This document shows, in pieces, positions 37,359 through 49,148 of a stretch of 64,000 nucleotides of DNA; within the stretch, counting starts at the first letter, position 1; every line of letters starts with the position of its first letter. The notes below the pieces were generated by a model that worked only from the letters and a program-made list of their open reading frames with translations, had not been told where the DNA came from and did not search any database. The translations under genes were made by a program, and so were the position numbers. Location: NCBI GenBank assembly GCA_904063045.1, contig CAJFCJ010000008.1:992001-1056000 (forward strand), written 5' to 3'. Source of the stretch: Dimorphilus gyrociliatus (lineage: Eukaryota; Annelida; Polychaeta; Dinophilidae).

Positions 37359-38279
37359 CTACAATTTTCCTAAGCTTAAAGATTCCTTATAGTATATAAC
37401 TGTCATTTCGAAAACTATTTGATTCGATGATATCCTTATTATTTGAAAATAGATAATTTCCGATTTTGTTTCGTCTTGCCATGTTATTATCCTTAGTTTG
37501 TCACCCATCAAACACTCTCCTAATTGCAGTTTAAATGTATCTTTTATGTGATAGTGGCAAATATCACTATGGAAGAATCTATAGAAATTTTTAGATACCG
37601 CTTTAGCAGCGCAATCAAAACATAGCTTGTTATATTCAGAATGATTCAGGTGAAAATACCAGTCTATCTGGGACGATAGTACCATTGACGTGTCTTCAAA
37701 GGTATTTTCAGGTGGTGTTATCCTAGGTATTTTAGTGGATTGCTCAGGAACTCTTTCGTTATCGAACCATTCAATCATGTTCTTTGTTAGAATAGCAGGT
37801 TTTCTTGTAGCTTTATCAATAAGTACATGATTTGAGTATCCAACAAAGAATGGCTTATTATAAGAGGGATGTGTTAATTCGTATCGAATTACAAATGATC
37901 TCTGTCCACGACTATATACGGCACTATTATAAATAAAAACATCACCACTGTACTTTCCATATTGAAACTTCTTGTAAAATGAAACATCAATGTGACATTT
38001 TACTGATTGAACAACAAGGATATGTTTGTCGGAGTTAATGTTCAGTGTTTTCTCTTCTTGATACTTTTTAGGTTCAAATATTTTTTTAGTACCACAAACA
38101 ATTGTTATATTGTCTACAAGCCACGAATGAAAATTACCTATATTTTTTAAATACATATTATATATAAACTAGTAGTTATAATCGCAAATTATTTACAAAC
38201 CTTTACTATTGAAACAACGTGAATCAAAATCAGGAATTGTAGTTGCAGAAAAGTCAAAAACAAGTCTTGGTGCCGCCAT
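37359..38279 (-). CDS. Double-hotdog acyl-thioesterase-like protein, copy A
   Basis: Two exons, 38279-38201 and 38137-37359, phase 1, 285 residues. Start MAAPRLVFDFSATTIPDFDS. The second half has a 4HBT/hotdog signature: SSQIDWYFHLNHSEYNKLCFDCAAKA, then MGDKLRIITWQDETKSEIIYF and a C-terminal strand FEMTVIYYKE. The first half, with FVIRYELTHPS..KPFFVGYSNHVLIDKATRKP, looks like an earlier hotdog repeat, as in acyl-ACP thioesterase-like proteins. Thioesters of CoA are the likely substrates, but this is inference. The usual HMN motif is LNH here. Copy B lies 492 nt upstream on the same strand with the same intron position and phase. Confidence 0.8.
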
Positions 38280-38771
38280 TTTGATAAAAATGTCGTAATT
38301 TAGGACATATACTCTTAATATACTGTGTTATAGAATTAAAATTTATTTTACATATATATACATATTATCTTAGCAATTTAATAATGTAGCATTCATTCTT
38401 TTATTAAATGTTCTTTAAAATTAATGATTGTTGATATGTAACATATAGCAATCATTTCAAAAAGTAACTTTCTATTAGTAATTTCTTCCATATTTGAAAG
38501 TTGAGTATTTACAATTGTATTTGTTCCAGTTGTAACTTTTGAATATTTACTATTTGATAGTTATAAACATGCTTTTGGTAGAATCTGAAGAAATTTTTAG
38601 ATACTACCATAGTCTATTTTTTATTCAAATTTGACAAATAATAATGTATAATGGCAAGAAAAAGATAGAAAGATGATAATCAATCACAATCAATTCCTAT
38701 GGATATGAAAATATATTATCTTTGATCTTATTGAAAAACTGTTAAAGACAAATTTTCCTTTTAAAATTAGT
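38280..38771. other. Intergenic between the two hotdog paralogues
   Basis: About 490 nt, AT-rich, between the start of copy A and the stop of copy B. No repeat, RNA gene or third copy seen. Confidence 0.4.
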
Positions 38772-39784
38772 TCATAGCTTTGGCAAGGTCATTGAATGCT
38801 TATAAAAGATACAAGTAAACTCAAAGATGGCTTGTTTTTCATCATTTTTAAAGATTAAAAAATATATCATTTCAGGTCTTGTTTGCTCTTGCCATGTTAT
38901 AACTTTTAATAAATCACCCATTTTTGCTTCATCACTATGCAGTCTTAAAGTATCTCTTAGATGATAGTGATCGATATCGTGCTTGAAAAATTTATAAAAC
39001 CCTTTCTGAACTGCAAAAGAAGCACAATCGAAGCACAATCTGGAATATTCAACGTAATTCATATGCTGATAGATGTCTATAGATGATGATGGTACTTCAA
39101 CTTTCATTTCGAATACTTTAGATGGAGGTTGTAATCTATGAATTTTGTTGTTTGGAATGGATGGTACTCCAGCTTTATCAAATTTCTCTCTCAGGTGTGC
39201 AGGTAAAGGAATAGGTCTTTTATTGACGGTATCGACGACTACTAAGCATCTTTTAGTGTTTACTAGTTCCGTTTTTGTAATAGGGTGCACTAAAGTTAGT
39301 TGACTAACGTAAGACGAGTTTCCATAATTAATCGGTTTCAAATAGCAGTCAAAATGATCAAACTTGTATCTTTCATTTTTTGTCACATCGTAAAATTTCT
39401 CTTCTACATGTGTTTTAATCCAGAATGTAAAAGACAAATAATCTGGTTTCGTTCTATTTGTTGTTGTCTCAGTTTTTGATCTTTTCTTTAGATGACTATT
39501 TATATAACGAGCGATTGGTGCAATACCATCTAATTGCCATGGACAAAAATTTCCTGATGAATAGAGAACAATGCTTTAGATTTACTGCTTTCAGATAATT
39601 AAAGATTTATACAGAGAAACTTTGAGAAGACCAAGAGAAAATGCGAAATGATTTTTTTACTTTTTCTCTTGTGAAAAAGATATATAATTCTTTTCTTACC
39701 AAATTTATTATAATATCGGTAATCGAAAAAAGGATATTTAACAAAATCGCTTTGCATATCATTCATTTTTAAAGGTTTAATCAA
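38772..39784 (-). CDS. Double-hotdog acyl-thioesterase-like protein, copy B
   Basis: Two exons, 39784-39700 and 39553-38772, phase 1, 288 residues. The second exon begins GNFCPWQLDG, equivalent to GNFHSWLVDN at the same splice point in copy A. The N-terminal hotdog has TFWIKTHVEEKFYDV..YVSQLTLVHPITKTELVNTKRCLVVVD. The C-terminal hotdog has the textbook motif SSIDIYQHMNYVEYSRLCFDCA, then MGDLLKVITWQEQTRPEMIYF. Overall identity to copy A is moderate, so the duplication is old. Alternative start at 39766 (MNDMQ..). An ATATCCTTT stretch in exon 1 resembles a U12 donor but is coding (KYPFF). Confidence 0.82.
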
Positions 39785-39980
39785 TCGGTTAGTCTGACTT
39801 TATTACAGGCAAAGTCTACTAATTTTAAATAGAAGCTATGGCGTGACCTGTAAAATAGTGACACCTATTGCTTATTATCTCAATTATTTTTTTCTATTTT
39901 TTCGTTCTATTAAAATGTTTATTTTGTCATAAAACAAATTTATTATTATTTTTTTTAATTGTACATTTTCAATGAATTAT

Positions 39981-42193
39981 TTAAAACATAGTCTTTCGTC
40001 GTTTAAACGACATTGCAGATTTGATAAAGTCATCATCTGCCAAGTTGGAATATTTATTTAGCTTTTCAACAACTTTTAATTCAACTTTCTTGAACTGTGT
40101 GATAAAAGATTGTAAACATAATAAAATGTTTAATTTGTTTATCTATATAATATAAATAGTGCATACTTCTTTCAATTTAACTTTGTTTAATATGCGCTTT
40201 CTTAGCGCTTCTTCTCTTTTTAGGAGAGCATTCGCTCGTTTGTTTTTCTCTTCTATATTCCTCATCTTCTGTTCCAAATCTTTCTGCTTAGCTAATTTAA
40301 TTTGTAAAACTCTTTCTTCTTCTAATTCTCTTTCACGTTTTTCCAGCTCTTCGTGTTGCTTAATTTGCTGAAATTAGCTTTGTCAATTAATAATGAAATA
40401 TATATATTTATAGCTAAGGGGTAATAAAGTAAACGTATATCCTCTGGGAAAAGGCTCTTTTTTAATACCAGGTGTCGTTATAGTATACTGATGATTTAGA
40501 GAGCTTAATTTTTCAAATTTATCAATAGTTAAATATATCCACAAGTACAAATACTCCCCAAAGATTTGAAAGAGCCTCATTATTATCTTCTATTGAATAT
40601 TTTATTTTAAAGGAAATAGTAAGCTTTTCACTTCGGTTTTCTTTTCCTTTTTCATTTTTTTTAAAAAAAAAATACTTTTCTTTTTCATTTAAAGTAGAGA
40701 TTGTTTAATTAATTCTTGATGACAAGTTTACTAATTATAAAGGAAAGAATTTTGTTAATTATACCGTTTTTTTGTTGTTAATTGATAAAAAAAACGCTAT
40801 AGGTAAATGTCTCATTTATCATGTTACTTAATCATTAAATTACATAATCTAAAATGAAATTAACAAGTAATACAAAAAAAAGAGGATAACTAATCTGACC
40901 TTGACTCTGTCCAAAAGTTCACCTAAAAGTCGAATTGATTGTAGTTTACGATGAATAAGTAGGTTTCTACGATTTTCCATAGCTAAATTCTCTTCGCTTT
41001 GTGGTTGTATCTCGTCTCCCTCTTCTTTCTCTCCAATATCTTCATGAGTAATTGGGTATTCCTGATGAGAACTTATAGAAATGAAATAGAATCATTATTG
41101 TTCTCTTATAATTTTATTATTCTTTTTAGTTATCTTATTATTTACTTAAATGGATTAAAATTCTGTTTTTGATGGATTTCATCTTTTAATTGTAATCTCT
41201 TCCTTTCGATATTTCTTTTCCTTATATTCTTGTCAGATAAATGTTTTGTCTTGTCAAAATTGACCATGATTAAGGATGTTAATTTCCTTCCCGTGTGTCT
41301 GTCTAAATATAACAGTTTTTTTGCTTTTAAACAATTCATAGCTCTAACAAATCCGACGTATTCCTTAAATTGAATGAAAACCTCAAACAAAATAGGATTT
41401 TCAAGTAATCTTGCAGTCCTTTTAGCGGACGACGTTTGCATTTTACATCTAATAGAGTTGAATATCATTTGAATAGAATACGAATATGTTGATATTAGAT
41501 ATAAATTATCTACCTATACTTATCTAAAATTGGAATATCAATTACTCTAATTGAACCAAAGCTATTGAAGCATTCCATAACAATTTTTTCACAAGGTTTG
41601 CCATCATTTTCACTAATATCAGCAAACCATGATATTGGTAAATTTTTAATGTGTATTGTATCTGGGCGTTCACCAGCTTTCATTTCATTCATATTTTTAG
41701 AATCTTTAAAGTATGAATCCCATTCATTCTTTAACGGAAATGATATTTTTGCTTCTGTTACGCGGATAGTTACTGGTTCCATCAGGCTATTTAATTTTAA
41801 ACAACTTCCATCCATCCTACTAATCAGAATTCTAACAAGACTTTTGTTGTTTACTTCGCCTGCATAATTAAGGAGTTGCATGAAATTTTAATCGTCACGA
41901 ACAGTATGGAGGATAAGATTATATATATGAAAAAAGTGCATTTTACCTTCAAATTGAATATATTTGAAATCACTCTTGATAACCTTCAAAGCTATAAAAT
42001 AATCAGGTTTTATCACCTGTTTTAATTTTTCCATTATATCCCAATTGGAAATAGATCGATTTTTCTTTAAGTATGCTGGTAGAATTGCTATAATTGTAAT
42101 TTTGTTAATTGGTACTAGGAAGAGATTTTTAGGCGGATAAAGTTCAATTGCTTCTGTAATATCATGTACTTCGTTAATGATATTCTCTTCCAT
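39981..42193 (-). CDS. AKAP17A: Splicing-factor-like protein AKAP17A (XE7), short form
   Basis: Six exons: 42193-41947, 41859-41514, 41448-41146, 41071-40900, 40367-40167, 40094-39981; 460 residues (human 695). Landmarks: VHDITEAIELYPPKNLFLVPINK, RSISNWDIMEKLK, IQFEGEVNNKSLVR, WDSYFKDSKNMNEMKAGERPDTIHI, an RRM-like GSIRVIDIPILDKYR, FEVFIQFKEYVGFVRAM, NFDKTKHLSDKNIRKRNIER and RKLQSIRLLGELLDRVK. A Glu/Lys coiled coil follows. The long Arg/Ser-rich tail of the vertebrate protein, which directs it to nuclear speckles, is missing. The gene ends DDFIKSAMSFKRRKTMF. Exon 4 needs an AAG acceptor (CTATAAG) to stay in frame. Confidence 0.9.
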
Positions 42194-43101
42194 TCTTTCA
42201 ATGTTTCTGCTTTTCTGTAAAATTTTTATACTTCAACGTTAATAAGGTGTAGACTTATTATCTGTAATCTGGTTAGTGTTCAATTTTTTTCCTTTTTTTC
42301 TTTTTTTATAATTTCGCTCACCATGGAAACCATGTTGATAATTGAAAAATTGTTATAAAATTGTCATATAGGCTCGATCAAAAGTTGATTTGAATGCTTT
42401 AGCTGTTGCAACGATAAGTCCAAACATTTTCTATTCTATATTGCCAACTCTTTGAAGCAATCGAGTACATTTCCAGTTGCATTAGAAATTTTTTGCGTTG
42501 GCCTTTTATAAGCCTATTTAGATGTTTATTAAAGAAACTTGGTAACTAACTATACAAAAGACAATAAACAGTAATTATATTTATACATTAAGGGATCATT
42601 TAACTTATTATCATAAAATATTCAGATTATAGTAAAGATACTAATATATATTTTAGCTGATAAACAGAGTGATAGGAGCTATTTTTATATCATTTTACTA
42701 GTATTGACTCCTGAAAATAGAGTTAGCTTTGTATTCAACGTAATTTCCAACTGGCTGGCTCTCTTTCCAAGGTCTTTCCAGTCACATTTTCTATTATTAC
42801 AGGTTCCTTCATGTAGTATGATGTTCAATACATAAAATATATTTTTATCTATTTGTTATTGTTAGAAGTACGAAGATTATCCTAATAACTTATTACTCTT
42901 GTATCTTCAAAGAGAAATACTATGCTATATATTTCTTTGATTAATAAGTCAATTAGCATTATTACTTCAACATGTTTTATTAATAACCATTAAATATTTA
43001 CCAATTGTAGTGTACAAAAGAAAATATTTTCTAGGAAATAGTCTTTTAAAAATACTTATATACGATTTATAATAAGCGGGTACAACTACCAGACTGTTTC
43101 T
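42194..43101. other. Intergenic
   Basis: About 910 nt of AT-rich sequence upstream of AKAP17A. No open frame of note, repeat or RNA gene seen. Confidence 0.4.
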
Positions 43102-43488
43102 CTATTCATTATTTAATATACGTTCGCATGCATTCAAGCATTTGTGTACAATAGTTCCGTCCAAATTTTCCATGTTAGAGTCAAGAGAAAATATCGTATC
43201 GTCGCTGTTTATCGTATAAAGCGACGTTGAATCATAGCATGACCTATTTTTATGTTTAATAGGTGTACTGGGAAGCGACCTTGCTCTTATTTGTCCGTTG
43301 ATTAAACGATGTAACTTACTCCAAAAAGTTGATTTTTTCTCCTGACGGCAATCCCAAATCAGAGTCAGACAAACTTTAGTTCGACGACCATTAACTGTCC
43401 ATTTTAGATCATTACTATGAGAGGTCAATTGTCTTAGAAGTTCAATAACCGGAGAAGGTAAGTTGATATCGTCCATGCTGCCTTTCAT
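43102..43488 (-). CDS. Hypothetical single-exon protein, 128 residues
   Basis: An intact frame beginning MKGSMDDINLPSPVIELLRQ and ending ACERILNNE. It has mixed, non-repetitive composition (Trp, Cys, Arg and Lys well represented), unlike the AT-biased noise frames nearby. A possible small domain reads LKWTVNGRRTKVCLTLIWDC, followed by TFWSKLHRLINGQIRAR and a Ser/Thr-rich tail. I do not recognise it. It might be the last exon of a larger gene, but there is no obvious partner exon before CARHSP1. Confidence 0.5.
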   Translation of the reverse strand: MKGSMDDINLPSPVIELLRQLTSHSNDLKWTVNGRRTKVCLTLIWDCRQEKKSTFWSKLHRLINGQIRARSLPSTPIKHKNRSCYDSTSLYTINSDDTIFSLDSNMENLDGTIVHKCLNACERILNNE

Positions 43489-43982
43489 TCCATTTATAAA
43501 CAGGTAATAGCATTAGCTTCCTCTCCTTCCTAGGACACGAAACAAGATAGTAAATAAACTAAGGGCAGCACTCTAACTCTTGAGATATTTCTTGATATAT
43601 CCGTCTTTGCGACGCTAGATGACTCTTGCTCGCATTTATTTTAATCACGGACATTTTTTCCCCTAAAAATTCATTTAAATTCATCCTACGCCGTCGTTTT
43701 CTAAAACCCTTTAAACGAGCAATGACTCATAGGTTATCGTCTTGAAATCGAATATTATTGTTTGGAAAACAAACTTTATATTTATTATCAGCATATGTAT
43801 TATTACTGGCCAGAAACGTACATAATGGAAAATAGACATAGCGAAAATGGGAAATTAGTAAGCTGTAAGTCGTAACTCTATTTATGTTATTATGTTTGAA
43901 AGATGCTTTCACACAGAAGTTAACGAATAACAAAGTTTAAGGACTCACAAGCTAAATAAATCGCAATACCAAAAAAAGAACC
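43489..43982. other. Intergenic
   Basis: About 490 nt between the small unknown gene and the CARHSP1 stop. No recognisable gene; nothing else seen. Confidence 0.4.
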
Positions 43983-44546
43983 TTATTCCTTAGGGACCGG
44001 ATCTTCCCATCTTTCATGGCTGACACCCTCAGCTAAATGGGTTATTCTTACGTTAACGGCGCAGTGTTTTTCGTTCTTGGGAGGAATGAGACACTTTTGA
44101 AAAGTCACATCATCACCAGGCTTTGGTACCCACTCGCCTTCGATGCTGGAAATAATTCTTGATTAGTTATATTTCGAAAGAGTTTGGCATTCTTACTCAG
44201 AAATATGCACAAAGATTAAATGCTTCGGATCATCATTTGGTACAACGAAACCATGCCCCTTGTTTCTACAAAATTCCTTTACTTTACCATTTAGGCGCGG
44301 AGTTTGTCTTACTCTCTCAGTTCTAAACGGTTAAAATTGAAAAGTGACACTGATAAATGACAACATGACGTTATTTGAATTTTAATCTTACTGTGAATAA
44401 GTTCTCGTTCTTCTAGTGGGGACAGGGCTTGGAACAAGAAAGAGATTGACTTTAGGCGAACCAGGCGACATACTTTTCGCGAGTTCGTCAAGCTCATCTC
44501 CGTGATTTCTTTCTCTACGAGTCGGTATTTCCTGCGGTTCACTCAT
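43983..44546 (-). CDS. CARHSP1: Calcium-regulated heat-stable protein 1-like cold-shock protein
   Basis: Three exons: 44546-44392, 44322-44197, 44145-43983; 147 residues, the same length as human CARHSP1. The N-terminus is phospho-site-rich: a SMSPGSP motif and PSPVPTRRTRTYS, nearly identical to the regulated PSPLPTRRTRTFS block. The cold-shock domain has the RNP1-like FCRNKGHGFVVP and the second half [33 protein letters not shown]. It binds RNA and stabilises messages in the cytosol and stress granules. The start follows directly after TTTTTTAG, so a 5'UTR intron may end at the start codon. Confidence 0.94.
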
Positions 44547-44932
44547 CTAAAAAAGTTTTTAGTTTAGTATAAACCGGAATATTTAGAATAAAGTTTCAAT
44601 TTAAAAAATTACCACGTGCAATATTTGTGGGAATCAAGCAATCAGCAAAATGATTATTTTGTTTTCAAGTGAAAGCAAAACCGTGTTAAAATGGGTAAGG
44701 TCAGCGCAGTTTCGTATTCTTTTATTTTTCAATAAAATGTTAACTAGAATATTATAATTATTAATATTCAATATCATTTAATATTTATACATAGATAACA
44801 TATAGTAGCGTGGGATTTTATACGAAAATAACTTTTAGGATTGTTTTTATCGTAAAGCGGAAATACAAATGGGCCTATAGTATGCCATGTGCTGATCTAG
44901 TATTGAGTGGATAAATTTACAATCTAAGGAAA
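44547..44932. other. Intergenic, divergent promoter region of CARHSP1 and DHX37
   Basis: About 385 nt. ATGGGTAAGG near 44692 looks like a small leader exon with a donor, perhaps for a DHX37 5'UTR intron. Otherwise nothing recognised. Confidence 0.35.
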
Positions 44933-47900
44933 ATGCCGAAGAGACATTTTGCAAAAGGAAGAGTGAAGAAGGAGGTTATAATCGATAAGACGGAACAGAA
45001 AAAGGTATTATTTAATATATTGTTTCTCTTGTATTTAAAAGACTTGAAATAGATAAAGTTGGATCCAGAACTACTTGATGATCAAGATTCTGAAGAAAAT
45101 CCGTTAGTTTTACCTTCTCAGAAACGTAAAACAACAGTTGTTGAAACAGAAAAAGTTCCGAAGAAAAGATTAAGTAAAAAACAAGAGAGAAAATTGAAAA
45201 GTGTTTTACAGCGACGAGAGAAAAAATCTAAAAGAAAGCAATTAATTGAAGATTTAGCTAAAGTTCAACTTCCATCTGACAAACTAGACTTAATGACATC
45301 TACAACTGATTCTTTCAATCAGACAATAAAAAAGTAATTGTATAATTTTCTGTAGAATTTTGAAACTAATTGCTGATTTTTTAAGAGAAAATAAGAAAAT
45401 TGAAAAATTAAAAAAACCAAAGAAAGTTAAAGAAATAATTGAGGAGAGCGAAAGTGAAGAAGATAAAGTTGAAGAATTTACGCTAATGCAACCAGAAGAA
45501 AATGAAAAAGCCAAAGATGATGATGATAAAGAGGAAACGAACGAGAGCGAGAACGAAGAAGAAATAAAACAAGATGAAAGTGAAGAACTGAAAAAAGAAG
45601 AGAAACCTGTAGAGACATCTGAAAAACTAACAGCAGAAAATACTAAAGCGGTTTTTGTTCCTTGCCAAAGAAACGAGGAAATTCAAGTACATATATTTTT
45701 CTTTATACATAATCCTTATTTAATAATTTTTTCTAAGATGTTTATAACAATTTTTATGTCTATAGGAAGCTAGATTAAAACTTCCAATTCTTGGTGAAGA
45801 ACAAGTTGTAATGGAAACTATAAGGGAGAAAGATGTAGTTGTATTGTCCGGAGCAACAGGATCTGGTAAATCTACTCAACTTCCTCAATTTCTTTACGAA
45901 GCTGGCTATACTCAGTAAAACTATATAACATGTAAAACGTTTCACCAAGTTATTTTACTATATTTATAGAAATGGAAAAAAGATTGTTGTCACGGAACCT
46001 CGTAGAGTAGCAGCAATTAACGTTTCGAGACGTGTTGGAGAAGAAATGAACCTTCCGTCAAGGTGAAATAATTTTTATCCCGTAAGTTTATTAACTAAAT
46101 AACTTTTTTAACTTTTTCTCTGAGCAGCAAAGTGTCTTATCAGATAAGATACGAAGGGAATGTTACCGATGAAACTGAAATAAAATTTGTGACTGATGGT
46201 GTTCTTTTGAAAGAAATGCAAAACGTTGTAGACATAATTCGAATAAGACATCATTATTATTTATGTGTTATAAACAGGATTTAACTTTATCACGTTATAG
46301 TGTGGTTATTATTGATGAAGCTCACGAAAGAAGTGTAAATACTGACGTTCTTATTGGATTGCTGAGCAGAATAGTTCTGTTAAGACGCAAAGTACGTATT
46401 CTGTAGATGCTGTATATATATAAATAATTGGATAATTTGTTATTAAATATTAACTTTTTTTCTTTAAAGAAAGGAAATGTTTTGAAATTAATAATTATGT
46501 CTGCAACTCTAAGAACTGAGGATTTTACTGCAAATACAAGATTATTTAAAATTGAACCACCGTTAATATCTGTTGAATCACGGCAATATAACGTTAAAGT
46601 TACTTTTGCTAGGAAAACTCCCGAAGATTATTTAAAAGGAGCTTTGAAAGAAGTCTGTAAAATTCACAAACAACAGCCTCCAGGGGGAATTTTAGTATTT
46701 TTAACCGGGCAAAGAGAAGTTAACTGGCTTTGTCATAAATTGAAAACATCTTCAAATACAATGCTGCCATTAGAAGATAAGGAAACTCATCCAAAGAGGT
46801 TAGTGCAATATTGTCAAGAAATTTTATTTATATTACCAAATTTCTAAATATGTATTTAGATCAAGAAAGAGAAATAACAAGAAGAAAATGCCAACTATCA
46901 AACTAGAAAGTTATTCTGCCCTCCCGGAGGATGAGGAAGAAAGTGATTTGGAAGTTGATGAAATTGAAATGCTAGAATCAGATGATGGTGACGAAGAAAT
47001 CGATAATGATGGATTAGATCCGATGCATGTTCTACCGTTTTATTCTCTACTTCCACCAGAAAGACAGCAGCAAGTTTTTAATTCAGTTCCAGAGGGAAAA
47101 CGCCTTTGTGTTGTAGCCACGAACGTTGCTGAAACTTCAATTACTATTCCAAATATTAAGTATGTAGTGGACTCGGGAAAAGTTAAACGGAAAATATATG
47201 ATAAATCAGGTGGCTCTAGCAAATTTGAAATTGTTTGGACAAGTAAAGCCTCTGCTGATCAAAGATCCGGAAGAGCCGGCAGAATGAGTGACGGAAAGTG
47301 TTTTAGACTATTTTCTTCAGCAGTTTTCGAGCACGATATGCCAGAATTCGATGAGCCTGATATTATTGTAAAGCCAGCAGAAGATTTATATCTTCAAATG
47401 AAAGTCAGTAATTCTTATATTCATAAATATCATGATAATTTTTTTTGCCAATCAGTCAATGGGTATTGATAATGTTATGAATTTCCCATTTCCAACTCCT
47501 CCTAGTGCCTTAACTCTTCAGGTAATCACTTATACAGGCTAATTATAAACTAAGAAAGTTAAAATACTAAATTCATGTTCTTAAATACTAGGTTGCTGAG
47601 CGTCATCTTTTAGCATTAAATGCCTTAAAGAGAAAAGGTAAAACTACAAAGTTAACAGAATTAGGTAAAACAATGGCCACATTACCTGTTTCTCCTAAAT
47701 ATGCTAAAATGATAGCAATGGCATATGATACCGACGTATTGCATTATGTCATAATATTAGTAGCTTGTTTGTCGGTTAATCAACTATTTTCCGATTATTT
47801 ACTTTGTCGGAAGGAACTGACGAATGTTTGGACTGAAGGCGGCTATAAACTCCTTGGTGATTATATGTGCATCCTAACGGCTATTGGAGCTACTGAAGAA

Positions 47901-48923
47901 TTGAATTCAGAGAATGAATTTTGTATGAGATTAGGACTTCGATGGAAGGCGGTTTTGGAAGTGAGAAAATTAAGAAATTTGATTGTCAACACAATCAATT
48001 CAGTCTCTGGATCAGAATTTAGTATTTCGAAAGACTTAGAGCCGCCAAGTCTTGCTCAAGCAACAAAATTAAGAAAAATTATGCTTGGAGGATTTGTCGA
48101 TCAAATAGCCAAGTTTGTAACATTTTTATTAATATTTCAATAAATTTTATTTTTATTTGATGATAATTATTTGTTTTCACAGACTTGAATATAAAATAGA
48201 CGAAGAAACTAAGAAGAAAATTAGATTTTATCAACCACTATTAATCAACGAACCATCCCAAATCAATAGCAATTCTATAATGAACATAAAGAAAGAAGAT
48301 CATGAATTTATAATCTACAATGATATGTCAATAACAAATGACGTTCGTAAATTGTCATGTAAGTTCTTTAACAATTATATTTATTATTCCAACTTTTAAT
48401 GGTATATTTTATATTAGATATTGCGGTAATCGATAAAAGATGGCTACCGTCTTATTGTCCCTTCTACTGTAAGTTTCAACCAAAGTTAAAATACGAAAGA
48501 GAAGATCCGCATTCACCGTACTTCGATGAAGAGAGTGGAAAGATAAACTGTTTTAACGAAACATCGTTTGGGGTAAATGAAATTGAATGGAAATTACCTA
48601 TTCACGAAAAAGAGTTTACAGAGTTTACGGCTTTCTTCTATAAGTTATATGCAAAATTTTTGCTCGATGGGCTTATTCTGAAAGATTTGGCTCAATTTTC
48701 AAAAGATCTTTTACATAGCGCTAATATGATCATCATGAGTTTAAGTATTCCACCGTACAGTAAACCATTAGTTCAAAAGTTGATGAACGAAAAAATCACT
48801 GATAGACAAAAATTATTAGATTGTTTTGACAATAACGAACAGTTTCTATTAGAAGAATACTTGAAGTGGTTGCCAGAGAATATGCATTATACTGTAAAGA
48901 AAATTTGGCCTCCCAGAAAGTAA
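44933..48923 (+). CDS. DHX37: DEAH-box RNA helicase DHX37
   Basis: About 13 exons from [14 protein letters not shown] at 44933 to [16 protein letters not shown] at 48923. It releases the U3 snoRNP during 40S ribosome maturation in the nucleolus. Landmarks: a Lys/Glu-rich N-terminus, [13 protein letters not shown], motif [30 protein letters not shown], motif II DEAHERS at about 46316, SAT in [46 protein letters not shown], then the winged-helix/ratchet and OB region ([12 protein letters not shown].., [14 protein letters not shown]). The human P-loop has GETGSGKTT; here GATGSGKST. The second intron can end at 45355 (22 nt) or 45385 (52 nt); the latter has a branch-like ACTAAT and T-tract and is preferred. 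Confidence 0.94.
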
Positions 48924-49148
48924 TTTATAGGAAAAATTTGTTATCATTTAGTTGGTATTTGTTCAAATAGTAATGTTGATATAAGTACCAACTGTGTATT
49001 GTACACGTATTTATACAAAAAATTAATAAAGAACTTATAAATATCACAAGAGAAATTGGACGGGTTTTGACTATCTATCACAGCAAAAAATAGACATTAA
49101 CAAAAAACAACCCATTACAAAATGCAATGATTAATACCTTCTGTGAGT

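Noticed and set aside
39720-39740. ATATCCTTT as a U12-type AT-AC donor (minus strand)
   Set aside because: It lies inside coding sequence of the hotdog copy B first exon, which continues in frame to a normal GTAAG donor. No convincing U12 intron was found in the window.
45334-45355. A 22-nt spliceosomal intron in DHX37
   Set aside because: An acceptor 30 nt further on is also in frame and has a better branch point, T-tract and size, so the micro-intron is not needed. Kept only as an alternative.
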